DNA of 64,000 nt. It comes from Hungatella sp. UBA4396 (GTDB lineage: Bacteria; Bacillota; Clostridia; Lachnospirales; Lachnospiraceae). A program made the translations under genes and the position numbers. The DNA lies in assembly GCA_002389905.1 (NCBI GenBank), contig DGRE01000022.1:1-64000 (forward strand), read 5' to 3'. The notes beneath the pieces were generated by a model. The model did no database searches. It was not told the origin of the DNA and worked only from the letters and a program-made list of their open reading frames with translations. Positions 31,448-38,578 of the stretch are shown one piece after another; the first letter of the stretch is position 1, and each line of letters starts with the position of its first letter.

Positions 31448-33091
31448 TCACTTCCTCTCATGAGAGTTGTTTTCTTCACCGGCTTCGTCAGTCTCAGGAA
31501 CTTGAGAATCATGTTCAATCTTAATCATGATAACCTTATCATCCTCTAACAGCAAAGTATCCCCCGACGGAACAATGGTTCCGCTTCCCTTGCGCTGCAC
31601 CATGATGATGAGGCGGTCAATGGGCAGCTTCAGCTCTTTGACATGCTTGTTCGCCCATTGATGCCCCCTTGGAATGGTGAATTCAATGAGGTCCTGCCCG
31701 CTTTCATCAAAGTGGGTTTCACCGCCTATGATAATTACGTCATTTTCCTCTATGGTCATTGGCCCCCTGGGGACAATGGTTTTGCCATCCCGCTCAATCT
31801 TTGCCACAATAAAATTAAATTGGAGATTTAAATCCTTTACCTGGGTGCCGATCAGACCGCTGTCAGAATGAATTTTCGTTTCCAGAAAACCAATTTCCGC
31901 TTTGTCCTGATAATAGTTAAAGGTCTGTAAAACCGTATCACTGGGATCAAGCATATCCCACCGTTTTGCCAAAGGCGGCATCAAAGAGCCCTGAATCAGG
32001 GAAGAAAGCACACAGATACCAAATACAATATGATAGATATCGACAGAAATAACCGCTCCGCTGTTTACAGCCATAATTGCAAAGGCAATGGCAGCTCCGC
32101 CCCGAATCCCTGCCAGTGAAATCATGTTTAACTGATTACGTTTTAAGTGAAACGGAAGCATAAGGCCGTAAATGCTCACCGGACGGGCAATAACAGTCAT
32201 AAACACCATAACCGCAAGGGCCAATGGAAATGCTTCAATAAATTTTGTAAAGTCAGACAGCAGACCCAGGAGGAAAAACAGACCGATCTGCATGATTTCC
32301 GTAAAGCCGTCAAAGAAAAAGACGATGTCACGCTTTCCCCGAAATTCCATATTTCCAAGATAAATGCCCAGAATATAGAGAGCCAGATAACCATTTCCCC
32401 CTAACATACCAGTTGCAGCATAAGTAATAAGCATGGCAGAAGCCATAAAGACCGCATGAAGGCCGTCTGCCTGGATCTGAAAATTTTTAAGCAGCTTCCC
32501 AACGCCGAATGCAAAGGCAAATCCTAAAGCAATTCCGATGACCACCTGGGATAAAAGCAGAGCCGGAATGGACACTTCAGAGCCTATGATTACGGACAAA
32601 AACACCATGGTCATGGTATAAGCCGCTGGGTCATTGGAACCGCTTTCCAGTTCCAGCAGCGATGCCGTGTTAAACTTCAAATTCAGATTTTTGGAACGCA
32701 GAATATTTGAAACACTGGCAAAGTCTGTAGAGCCTACAACAGAACCAATGAGCATACCCTCCAATAATTTCAGCCCCAAAACATAGTGACAGAACAAACC
32801 GGTCACCAAAGCAGTAGCAACAACTCCCAGGGAGCTGAGTATAATCGCTTCTTTTGCTACCGGCTTAGCCATCTTCCAACTGGTGCCAAAACCGCCGTAA
32901 AACATGATGACCATAAGCGCAACCGTGGCGAAGCTGTCTGCAAATTCAAAATCTTCAAATTGAAAGCCCCCCAAGCCAAAGGCCATGCCCAAAACAATAA
33001 ATAACAGCAGTGCAGGTATGCCATGCTTATTGGAAAAACGGATTGCAAAGAGTGCAAGGATTAAAATGATACCGATAATTAAATAATGCAT
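31448..33091 (-). CDS. CPA1-type cation/proton antiporter with TrkA-C domain
   Basis: A 547-residue inner-membrane antiporter. About 12-13 hydrophobic segments (1-390) carry the CPA1 core, including STDFASVSNIL and ELESGSNDPAAY with the conserved acidic pair. The C-terminal cytosolic part (about 400-530) has a TrkA-C-like regulatory fold (GLIGTQVKDLN, GETHFDESGQDLIEF). This is the NhaP2/CvrA layout, which exchanges K+ or Na+ for H+ and is gated by a bound ligand, possibly c-di-AMP in Firmicutes. GAGGGG precedes the ATG. It is followed by the BlaI-type gene. Confidence 0.88.
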   Translation of the reverse strand: MHYLIIGIILILALFAIRFSNKHGIPALLLFIVLGMAFGLGGFQFEDFEFADSFATVALMVIMFYGGFGTSWKMAKPVAKEAIILSSLGVVATALVTGLFCHYVLGLKLLEGMLIGSVVGSTDFASVSNILRSKNLNLKFNTASLLELESGSNDPAAYTMTMVFLSVIIGSEVSIPALLLSQVVIGIALGFAFAFGVGKLLKNFQIQADGLHAVFMASAMLITYAATGMLGGNGYLALYILGIYLGNMEFRGKRDIVFFFDGFTEIMQIGLFFLLGLLSDFTKFIEAFPLALAVMVFMTVIARPVSIYGLMLPFHLKRNQLNMISLAGIRGGAAIAFAIMAVNSGAVISVDIYHIVFGICVLSSLIQGSLMPPLAKRWDMLDPSDTVLQTFNYYQDKAEIGFLETKIHSDSGLIGTQVKDLNLQFNFIVAKIERDGKTIVPRGPMTIEENDVIIIGGETHFDESGQDLIEFTIPRGHQWANKHVKELKLPIDRLIIMVQRKGSGTIVPSGDTLLLEDDKVIMIKIEHDSQVPETDEAGEENNSHERK

Positions 33092-33209
33092 ATATACTCC
33101 CCTCTGTCATAAATTTTATTTTGTCCTTAATTTTTATAGGACAAAAACTACATTAATACTATACTACTTAATTATACTTGTCAATTGGTTTTTATGTAAA
33201 CAAAATCAA

Positions 33210-33241
33210 CAGGGCAGAGGTCCCAAAAGCCCTCTGCCCTG
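33210..33241 (-). terminator. Terminator after the Rrf2 gene
   Basis: An 11-bp perfect stem (33210-33220 with 33231-33241) around a 10-base loop, followed on the minus strand by TTGATTTTGTTT. Confidence 0.85.
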
Positions 33242-33251
33242 TCTTGTAACA

Positions 33252-33683
33252 TTATATGACATAATTATCAATATATTCATCCTTTTTCGCCAAATCCGCA
33301 ATGGTTATCCCGTCAAAATAATCATTGACCAGCTTGCTTAAGCCTTCCCACATCTGCAATGTCTGACAGTAGGAAGCCCTGTCACAGTTGTTGACCTCCC
33401 CTTCCAGACAGGAAACGGGAGCAAGGGAACCTTCCGTAAGCCTTAAAATGCTGCCTACCGTATAATCTTCCGGATCTCTGGCCAGCTTATAGCCGCCGCC
33501 CTTTCCCCTTAAGGACACCAGCAGATTATTCTTGCTTAATATAGATACAATGGATTCCAAATATTTTTCCGATATTTCCTGACGCTCCGCAATATCCATC
33601 AAGGTAATGAATTCCCCGTTATTATGTTCAGCCAAATCTATCATAAGCCTGATGGCATAGCGGCCTTTTGTTGAAATTTTCAT
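33252..33683 (-). CDS. Rrf2 family transcriptional regulator
   Basis: A 143-residue regulator. The winged helix occupies residues 1-80 (ISTKGRYAIRLMIDLAEHNNGEFITLMDIAERQEISEKYLESI). A C-terminal cysteine group (SCLEGEVNNCDRASYC) could bind an iron-sulfur cluster, as in IscR and NsrR, though the spacing differs from IscR. Relatives control cysteine metabolism (CymR), cluster assembly (IscR) or nitric oxide response (NsrR). Its neighbours are sulfur and thiolation genes, so CymR- or IscR-like roles are plausible. Its promoter region contains a half site TATGTT like that of the sulfur operator. Specific function is not proven. Confidence 0.85.
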   Translation of the reverse strand: MKISTKGRYAIRLMIDLAEHNNGEFITLMDIAERQEISEKYLESIVSILSKNNLLVSLRGKGGGYKLARDPEDYTVGSILRLTEGSLAPVSCLEGEVNNCDRASYCQTLQMWEGLSKLVNDYFDGITIADLAKKDEYIDNYVI

Positions 33684-33786
33684 AAGACATAACCTCCATA
33701 CCTATAATTTACCACAAGGTTAGTATGTTTATCAAGCACTATTTACAAGTAAAAAGACCGAAAGTCCGGCTTATATAAGAATTTTA

Positions 33787-34947
33787 TTATGTTTCCAAAT
33801 CGTACTTGTCAAGGAAATGATGGACGGTTCCCTTATTCTTATAAGCAATGATGGTATTCAGATTTACGTTCTCCACGCTCTTAAAGATATTGCCTTCAAT
33901 ATATGGATTGACCTCTTTCAACTGCCTGATCAAATCCTTGATTTCCGTCCTTTTGGAAACCGCACTTCCGTCAACCCGGCAGGAAGTACAGGTATCCGTA
34001 AACCGGCAGGCGCACTGGATGAAATAGAGGCTGTTGTAATCCCTCCATTTCTTAATATCATCCTCCCGGATCAGGTACATGGGCCGGATCAGCTCCATCC
34101 CTTCAAAATTAGTGCTGTGAAGCTTAGGCATCATGGTCTGAATCTGAGCCCCGTACATCATGCCCATCAGTATGGTTTCAATCACATCATCATAGTGATG
34201 TCCCAGGGCAATCTTGTTGCACCCCAGTTCCTTAGCCTTATTATATAAATGCCCCCGCCTCATTCTGGCGCATAAATAACAGGGAGACTTCTCCACATCA
34301 TAAACCGCCTCAAATATATCGGACTCAAAGACTGTGATGGGAATGTTCATCAGCTTCGCATTATTTTCAATCACCTGGCGGTTGGTTTCATTATACCCCG
34401 GATCCATAACAAGAAATACCAGGTCAAAAGAAAACTTATTATGCCGTCTCAGCTCCTGAAACAGCTTTGCCATCAGCATGGAATCCTTTCCGCCGGAAAT
34501 ACAGACAGCAATCTTATCGTTTTCCTTCACCAGTTCATACTGGTTGATGGCCTTTGTAAAACGGCTGAATAACTGCTTGTGGAATTTCTTTCGGATGCTC
34601 TTTTCAATGTGTTCCAGCCTCTCGCTTCCCTGGTCCTCTTTTTCCATAGCACCAAGGAGCCATTGGCCGTAGCCGCCCTCCAAATGATAAACGTCATATC
34701 CCCGTTCAAACAAAGCCTCCGCCGCTTCTTCGCTGACAATTCCCTTTAAACAGTATAGGATGATCTTCTTATCCATAGGAAGGGAACTTTCTCCGTTTAA
34801 CAGCACTTCCATTTCTATATTAACAGACCCTGGTATAAACCCGTGGTTATAAGAGGACTGATCTCTCACATCCACCAGCACATAATCCCTGGGGTCCATT
34901 TCCTTCATCTCTTCCAGTGTCAGACTGAGCCTGCGTCTGTCAGACAT
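33787..34947 (-). CDS. Rhodanese-TtcA-like fusion (PP-loop thiolation protein)
   Basis: A 386-residue fusion. Residues 1-100 form a rhodanese domain with Cys66 (ILYCLKG) in the active loop. Residues about 125-386 are a TtcA/TilS-type PP-loop ATPase with SGGKDS at 151-156, Cys223/Cys226 in CYLCARMRRG and a further Cys-rich CACRFTDTCTSC near residue 330. TtcA uses an iron-sulfur cluster to put sulfur on tRNA C32. The attached rhodanese suggests that the same chain supplies persulfide. The start is ATG 34947 behind CGGAGG; the upstream ATG 18 bases earlier overlaps the tcdA end. It follows tcdA in one transcript. tRNA thiolation is inferred. Confidence 0.75.
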   Translation of the reverse strand: MSDRRRLSLTLEEMKEMDPRDYVLVDVRDQSSYNHGFIPGSVNIEMEVLLNGESSLPMDKKIILYCLKGIVSEEAAEALFERGYDVYHLEGGYGQWLLGAMEKEDQGSERLEHIEKSIRKKFHKQLFSRFTKAINQYELVKENDKIAVCISGGKDSMLMAKLFQELRRHNKFSFDLVFLVMDPGYNETNRQVIENNAKLMNIPITVFESDIFEAVYDVEKSPCYLCARMRRGHLYNKAKELGCNKIALGHHYDDVIETILMGMMYGAQIQTMMPKLHSTNFEGMELIRPMYLIREDDIKKWRDYNSLYFIQCACRFTDTCTSCRVDGSAVSKRTEIKDLIRQLKEVNPYIEGNIFKSVENVNLNTIIAYKNKGTVHHFLDKYDLET

Positions 34948-34951
34948 AGGA

Positions 34952-35722
34952 TCACCTCCGTTCATGTTCTGCCCGGGATAAATCCTTGATCACTTCCCCG
35001 GCTATAATAAGCCCTGCCACCGAAGGCACAAAAGCCACGCTTCCGGGAATATCCCTCCGGTCTGTGCACTTATGCTGTGCTCCCGGCGGGCAGATGCAGT
35101 TGGTCCTGCAGCTGATGGACATATCCTCCAGGGGCCTTACAGGCTTTTCCGTAGAGTACACCACCTTAAGCTTTTTTACTCCCCGCTTTTTCAGCTCTCT
35201 TCTCATAACTTTTGCAAGAGGGCACATGGTGGTCTTATAAATATCCGCCACCTGGAATTTTGTGGGGTCCAGCTTATTTCCCGCTCCCATGCAGCTTATA
35301 ACCGGAACCCCGGCTTCCTTTGCCCGCATGATCAGCTCCAGCTTTGCAGTCACCGTATCCACCGCGTCCACCACATAATCATAATTTTTGAAATCAAAAT
35401 CATCGGCATTTTCCGGCAGATAAAAGCATTGGTGCATCTCCACTTCCGCCTTAGGATTGATCTCCAAAATCCTGTCCTTCATCACTTCCACCTTATACTT
35501 GCCTACGGTCTTTCTGGTGGCTATAAGCTGCCTGTTTAAATTGGTCAGGCACACCTTATCATCATCTACTAAAACAAAGGAGCCCACACCGCTTCTTACC
35601 AGGGCCTCCACCACATATCCGCCCACACCGCCAATGCCAAAGACAGCTACCTTGGCATTGGCCAGCTTGTCCATGGATTCCTCTCCCAGCAGCATCTGGG
35701 TTCTTGAAAACTGATTTAACAA
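34952..35722 (-). CDS. tcdA: tRNA threonylcarbamoyladenosine dehydratase
   Basis: A 256-residue E1-like enzyme (YgdL/CsdL family) that cyclises the t6A37 modification of tRNA. The ATP motif FGIGGVGGYV lies near residue 29, and VDDDKVCLTNLNRQ plus AVDTVTAK are conserved. Cysteines in CICPPG and TMCPLA resemble those of the family. The start is a TTG at 35722 with GAGG upstream; MLNQFSRTQ is the usual N-terminus. It is 4 bases upstream of the rhodanese-TtcA gene, so two tRNA modification proteins share an operon. Confidence 0.9.
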   Translation of the reverse strand: MLNQFSRTQMLLGEESMDKLANAKVAVFGIGGVGGYVVEALVRSGVGSFVLVDDDKVCLTNLNRQLIATRKTVGKYKVEVMKDRILEINPKAEVEMHQCFYLPENADDFDFKNYDYVVDAVDTVTAKLELIMRAKEAGVPVISCMGAGNKLDPTKFQVADIYKTTMCPLAKVMRRELKKRGVKKLKVVYSTEKPVRPLEDMSISCRTNCICPPGAQHKCTDRRDIPGSVAFVPSVAGLIIAGEVIKDLSRAEHERR

Positions 35723-35815
35723 TGGAATTCTACCTCTTTCTCAAATTTGCATACTAATCATTATACTTCGAAATACCTGTTTGGGCAATTCATTTTTACA
35801 GGAAAAATATCTTCC

Positions 35816-36223
35816 TTATTTTACCTTTAAATACAATCCCCGCTCTTCCTTTTGCATGCGCATTTCAATGGCTTTTATGATTTGATTTGCTTCCCCGAAA
35901 AAGCTGTCTTTTTCCCCGAGAATTTTAAATTTCGTATTGTATTTCTCCTTGAAACTTGTAAACAAAGCCAGCAAATTTCCCATTTCCTTCTGATAATCGC
36001 CGGCCATGGTTACAAGGGAAGGATCGCTGGATTTTATAAATGCAGGATAAAGATACTGGTCCTCAGAAGATAAGTGTATGTTCAGCTTTCCGGCCAGAGA
36101 GCTGATATGTAAGGCTATTTCCGAAGCCGTCTGCTCCAGATCTCCGCTTTTGCACAATGTTTTGATAATTTCCAGTTCTTCCCTGATCCTGTCATGCTGA
36201 ACCATATAATTTTTTAATTCCAT
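35816..36223 (-). CDS. Hemerythrin-like protein (HHE domain)
   Basis: A 135-residue four-helix bundle. The di-iron ligand pattern is present but spread out: His10 (QHDRIREELE), His43 and His55 (LHISSLAGKLNIHLSSEDQYLYP) and Glu58, with a C-terminal helix containing no clear final His. Such proteins bind O2, NO or iron, or repair iron-sulfur clusters (RIC/YtfE). The nearby second hemerythrin operon and Crp/Fnr gene suggest an oxygen or NO stress setting, but no shared operator is visible upstream of this gene. Confidence 0.7.
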   Translation of the reverse strand: MELKNYMVQHDRIREELEIIKTLCKSGDLEQTASEIALHISSLAGKLNIHLSSEDQYLYPAFIKSSDPSLVTMAGDYQKEMGNLLALFTSFKEKYNTKFKILGEKDSFFGEANQIIKAIEMRMQKEERGLYLKVK

Positions 36224-36261
36224 ATCAATGACCTCTCTTTTGTATTAATTATGTAACAGAC

Positions 36262-36290
36262 AAAACGGCCTGCTTCAAACAGACCGTTTT
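36262..36290 (-). terminator. Terminator after the DUF1858-hemerythrin operon
   Basis: AAAACGG and CTG pair with CAG and CCGTTTT around CTTCAAA, with one opposed mismatch, 8 bases past the hemerythrin stop. Confidence 0.7.
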
Positions 36291-36297
36291 ATTCCAG

Positions 36298-36846
36298 TTA
36301 TTTCACCTTTTCACGAATCCAGGTTTCATATTTATTCTGCACGCCGTCTTCCCTTGCCTGCTTTTCAAAGGCTTCTGTCTCCGCATCTACAGTCTTCAGC
36401 GTATCCTCAGAAAGCTCCCGTGCTGCAAAGGTATAGGCAACACCGTCTTCCTTTTCAATATGGCGCTTTAACAGTGCGCCGTAGCCTATTGCATTGGAAA
36501 TGATATCCAGCTTAGGCTCTGTCCCAGGATTCTTCTCGTATTCATCAATGGCCTTTTCAAGCTCAGAGAGATGAAGCCGTCCTAAATCATGTTCCACAAG
36601 CATACCGTTGCGGATCAGCTTATCCGCAACCGGGCCCATGTTTTCTAACATAACACGGAATAAAATCTTTTCCTCTTTGCCGTGGTGATGCTTGTCGGCA
36701 TAATTTCTTCCGAAGTCAATACATTCCCGCAAAAGAGGCCCGTCTACCGGCTCTCCCTCTAAAATCCCGGCACAGATCTTTCTCAAAAAGCCGGTGAAAG
36801 CCAAAATATTCTCATGCTCTTTTACCAATAAGTCTATTCCATTCAT
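36298..36846 (-). CDS. Hemerythrin domain protein
   Basis: A 182-residue HHE protein. Likely iron ligands are His11 (LVKEHENIL), His57/His58 with Glu61 (DKHHHGKEEKILF), His84 (LVEHDLGRLH) and His123/Glu126 (LKRHIEKEDGVAY), the full hemerythrin complement. It would bind O2 or NO, or act in di-iron redox chemistry. Its ATG overlaps the stop of the upstream unrecognised gene (ATGA), so it is translationally coupled. It is the third gene of an operon led by a DUF1858 protein and controlled from a Crp/Fnr-type operator. Confidence 0.85.
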   Translation of the reverse strand: MNGIDLLVKEHENILAFTGFLRKICAGILEGEPVDGPLLRECIDFGRNYADKHHHGKEEKILFRVMLENMGPVADKLIRNGMLVEHDLGRLHLSELEKAIDEYEKNPGTEPKLDIISNAIGYGALLKRHIEKEDGVAYTFAARELSEDTLKTVDAETEAFEKQAREDGVQNKYETWIREKVK

Positions 36847-37454
36847 ACGCGTCTCCTCAATTCATATGACTGATCCTGGACCTGTCCAAACTCCACAGAC
36901 GTGCCTTCAAAAATTCCTCTGATCAGCGCTTCTCTCAAGGCATAATAGTTGCTCACTTCTCCATTTACCTGCTGCCAGTAAGACCCATGGATATCCTGTG
37001 TCTGTCTCCATACCAGCTTATCCTCTGTTTCCTCTGTCAGCGCATTGACTCTGTCACAAGGCATACCGTTTAACAAAGTATTTTCCAGATAATCATAGGC
37101 GCTTCTGACGGTAAGCTCTCCGTTTACAGAAAGCTTTCTTCCGAATTCACTGATAGCAGCCTCGATCTCAGCCAGTCTGTCCGGATTTTCCTTAACCAGT
37201 TCTGTGACCGCATAGGCCATTCTGCCTTCCACAAGGCTGACCTTTTCCTGAAGCCAGCCGTGGATGTTTCCTGTGTCAATTAAATCCTCCAGATTTCCCT
37301 CCGGAAATGCTCCGTACTGTTCATCTGCCTTGGCTCTCAAACCCTGGCTGTATCCTTTTTCCTCTGCAAGGTCTAAAATCACATCAACCATTGCATTCTG
37401 AATTTGTATTTTGTTGTATAACCAATTGTGTATCGGTCCTAAAAATGCGCTCAT
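36843..37454 (-). CDS. Unrecognised 203-residue protein in the DUF1858-hemerythrin operon
   Basis: I do not recognise this protein. It is 203 residues, soluble, and largely helical by its pattern (MSAFLGPIHNWLYNKIQ, VDVILDLAEEKGYSQGL, then LEDLIDTGNIHGWLQEKV). There is a single Cys (MPCDRVN) and a His/Trp-rich segment (WRQTQDIHGSYWQQ). No signal peptide or membrane segment is present. It sits between a DUF1858 redox-disulfide protein and a hemerythrin and overlaps the hemerythrin start, so it very likely works with them. Confidence 0.7.
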   Translation of the reverse strand: MSAFLGPIHNWLYNKIQIQNAMVDVILDLAEEKGYSQGLRAKADEQYGAFPEGNLEDLIDTGNIHGWLQEKVSLVEGRMAYAVTELVKENPDRLAEIEAAISEFGRKLSVNGELTVRSAYDYLENTLLNGMPCDRVNALTEETEDKLVWRQTQDIHGSYWQQVNGEVSNYYALREALIRGIFEGTSVEFGQVQDQSYELRRRV

Positions 37455-37469
37455 TTTATTCCCCTTATC

Positions 37470-37652
37470 TTACTGATTTAATTTTTCCAGAACTGTTTCT
37501 GCATCAATTCCGTGTACCATACATGCCTCTGCTAACGTTTCCATCTGGGAAGACGGGCATCCAAGACAGTGCATACCGATGCTCATTAAAACCTCTGCTG
37601 AATCGGGGTTGATTCTTAAAATTTCTCCAATGGTCATTTCTCTGGTTATCAT
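37470..37652 (-). CDS. DUF1858 protein (hybrid-cluster-associated redox disulfide domain)
   Basis: A 60-residue protein consisting of one DUF1858 domain: TIGEILRINPDSAEVLMSIGMHCLGCPSS carries the CxxC redox pair (Cys29, Cys32). This domain is known as the hybrid-cluster-protein-associated redox disulfide domain. The link is supported here because the hcp gene elsewhere in the window has the same operator. It leads the operon with the unrecognised protein and hemerythrin. GGAGG precedes the ATG. A thiol-redox relay role is inferred. Confidence 0.88.
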   Translation of the reverse strand: MITREMTIGEILRINPDSAEVLMSIGMHCLGCPSSQMETLAEACMVHGIDAETVLEKLNQ

Positions 37653-37723
37653 ATAATTTTCCTCCTGTTTTCTATTAAGATTATTTATAAAGTAAAAATT
37701 TTCTTACTTGCCTTTCTGAGAAG

Positions 37724-37766
37724 ATTATAATATAATAATTACATCTTTTCTGTTGTTATTACAACA
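37724..37766 (-). promoter_or_regulatory. Operator and promoter of the DUF1858-hemerythrin operon
   Basis: The palindrome TGTTGTTATTACAACA occupies 37751-37766. On the minus strand a perfect -10 TATAAT lies at 37724-37729, so the operator is centred about 32 bases upstream of the -10 centre, that is near -41.5, as for class II activation by Crp/Fnr proteins. The identical core lies upstream of hcp. Confidence 0.78.
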
Positions 37767-37798
37767 TTTCGAAAAATAATTTGAAAGGATGGATAAAA

Positions 37799-38461
37799 AT
37801 GGATCAATTTTTGCCGGTATTAAAAAAATCAAGCCTGTTTTCCGGAGTGAGCCAGGAAGAAATACAAGGCATGCTGAAATGCCTTTCAGCCCGGACAAAA
37901 CATTATAAAAAAGAAGAATTTATCATAAGAAGCGGGGATTACATTCGTGCTATCGGAATGGTTCTCTCCGGGACAGCCCTGATTATCCAGGAGGATTTCT
38001 GGGGCAGGCGGACCATCATTTCCGAGGTGACGCCCGGTTTCATCTTTGCCGAAACATATGCCTGCCTGGCTTCCATTCCCATAGAAATGAGCGTGGTCGC
38101 TGATTCAGAATGCGACGTGGTATTTCTGGACTACAATAAGATCATGACTGTGTGCACATCGGCATGCACCTACCACACCAAATTGGTGCAGAATTTCCTG
38201 ACAGCCATTGCAGGAAAAAACATGGCCCTGACAAAGAAGATGCAGCACATGTCACAGAAGACTATCAGAGAAAAGCTGCTCTCCTACCTTTCCACCGAAT
38301 CTTTAAAAAGCGGGACGTCTTCCTTTGATATTCCCTTTAACAGGCAGCAGCTTGCAGACTATCTTTCCATAGACCGCAGCGCCCTGTCAAATGAGCTGAG
38401 CAAGCTCCAGGCTGAAGGACTTCTCAGCTATAAGAAAAACCGTTTCACCCTGCTGGAATGA
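37799..38461 (+). CDS. Crp/Fnr family transcriptional regulator
   Basis: A 220-residue regulator. An N-terminal cyclic-nucleotide-like barrel (about 1-120) is followed by a dimer helix and a C-terminal helix-turn-helix (FNRQQLADYLSIDRSALSNELSKLQAEG, about 181-208). There is no N-terminal Fnr-type four-cysteine cluster, although several cysteines occur in the barrel (including TVCTSACTYH). The start is ATG 37799 with AAAGGA upstream. It is divergent from the DUF1858-hemerythrin operon. With hcp sharing the operator, it is the best candidate for an HcpR/NO-type activator. The sensed signal is inferred, not shown. Confidence 0.88.
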   Translation: MDQFLPVLKKSSLFSGVSQEEIQGMLKCLSARTKHYKKEEFIIRSGDYIRAIGMVLSGTALIIQEDFWGRRTIISEVTPGFIFAETYACLASIPIEMSVVADSECDVVFLDYNKIMTVCTSACTYHTKLVQNFLTAIAGKNMALTKKMQHMSQKTIREKLLSYLSTESLKSGTSSFDIPFNRQQLADYLSIDRSALSNELSKLQAEGLLSYKKNRFTLLE

Positions 38462-38493
38462 CCTTCTGAAAAAGGAGGTCATTCCATTTTTTT
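38454..38493 (+). terminator. Terminator overlapping the Crp/Fnr stop
   Basis: TGGAATGACCT (38454-38464) pairs with AGGTCATTCCA (38476-38486), then seven Ts. The TGA stop lies inside the left arm. Confidence 0.9.
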
Positions 38494-38502
38494 ACAAACC
38501 TC

Positions 38503-38531
38503 TTGACAAAGTCACAATAAGTTGCTATTAT
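38503..38531 (+). promoter_or_regulatory. Promoter of the nucleotidyltransferase-aminotransferase gene
   Basis: -35 TTGACA (38503-38508), exactly 17 bases, -10 TATTAT (38526-38531); GGAGGG follows before the ATG at 38579. Confidence 0.8.
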
Positions 38532-38578
38532 GTTCATTAATTTAATATAAATCAAATTTTTGAACAAAAGGAGGGTTT

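Noticed and set aside
36224..36297. A copy of the hcp-type palindrome upstream of the first hemerythrin gene
   Set aside because: I looked for GTTGTTATTACAAC-like sequence there and found none, so that gene was not placed in the regulon.
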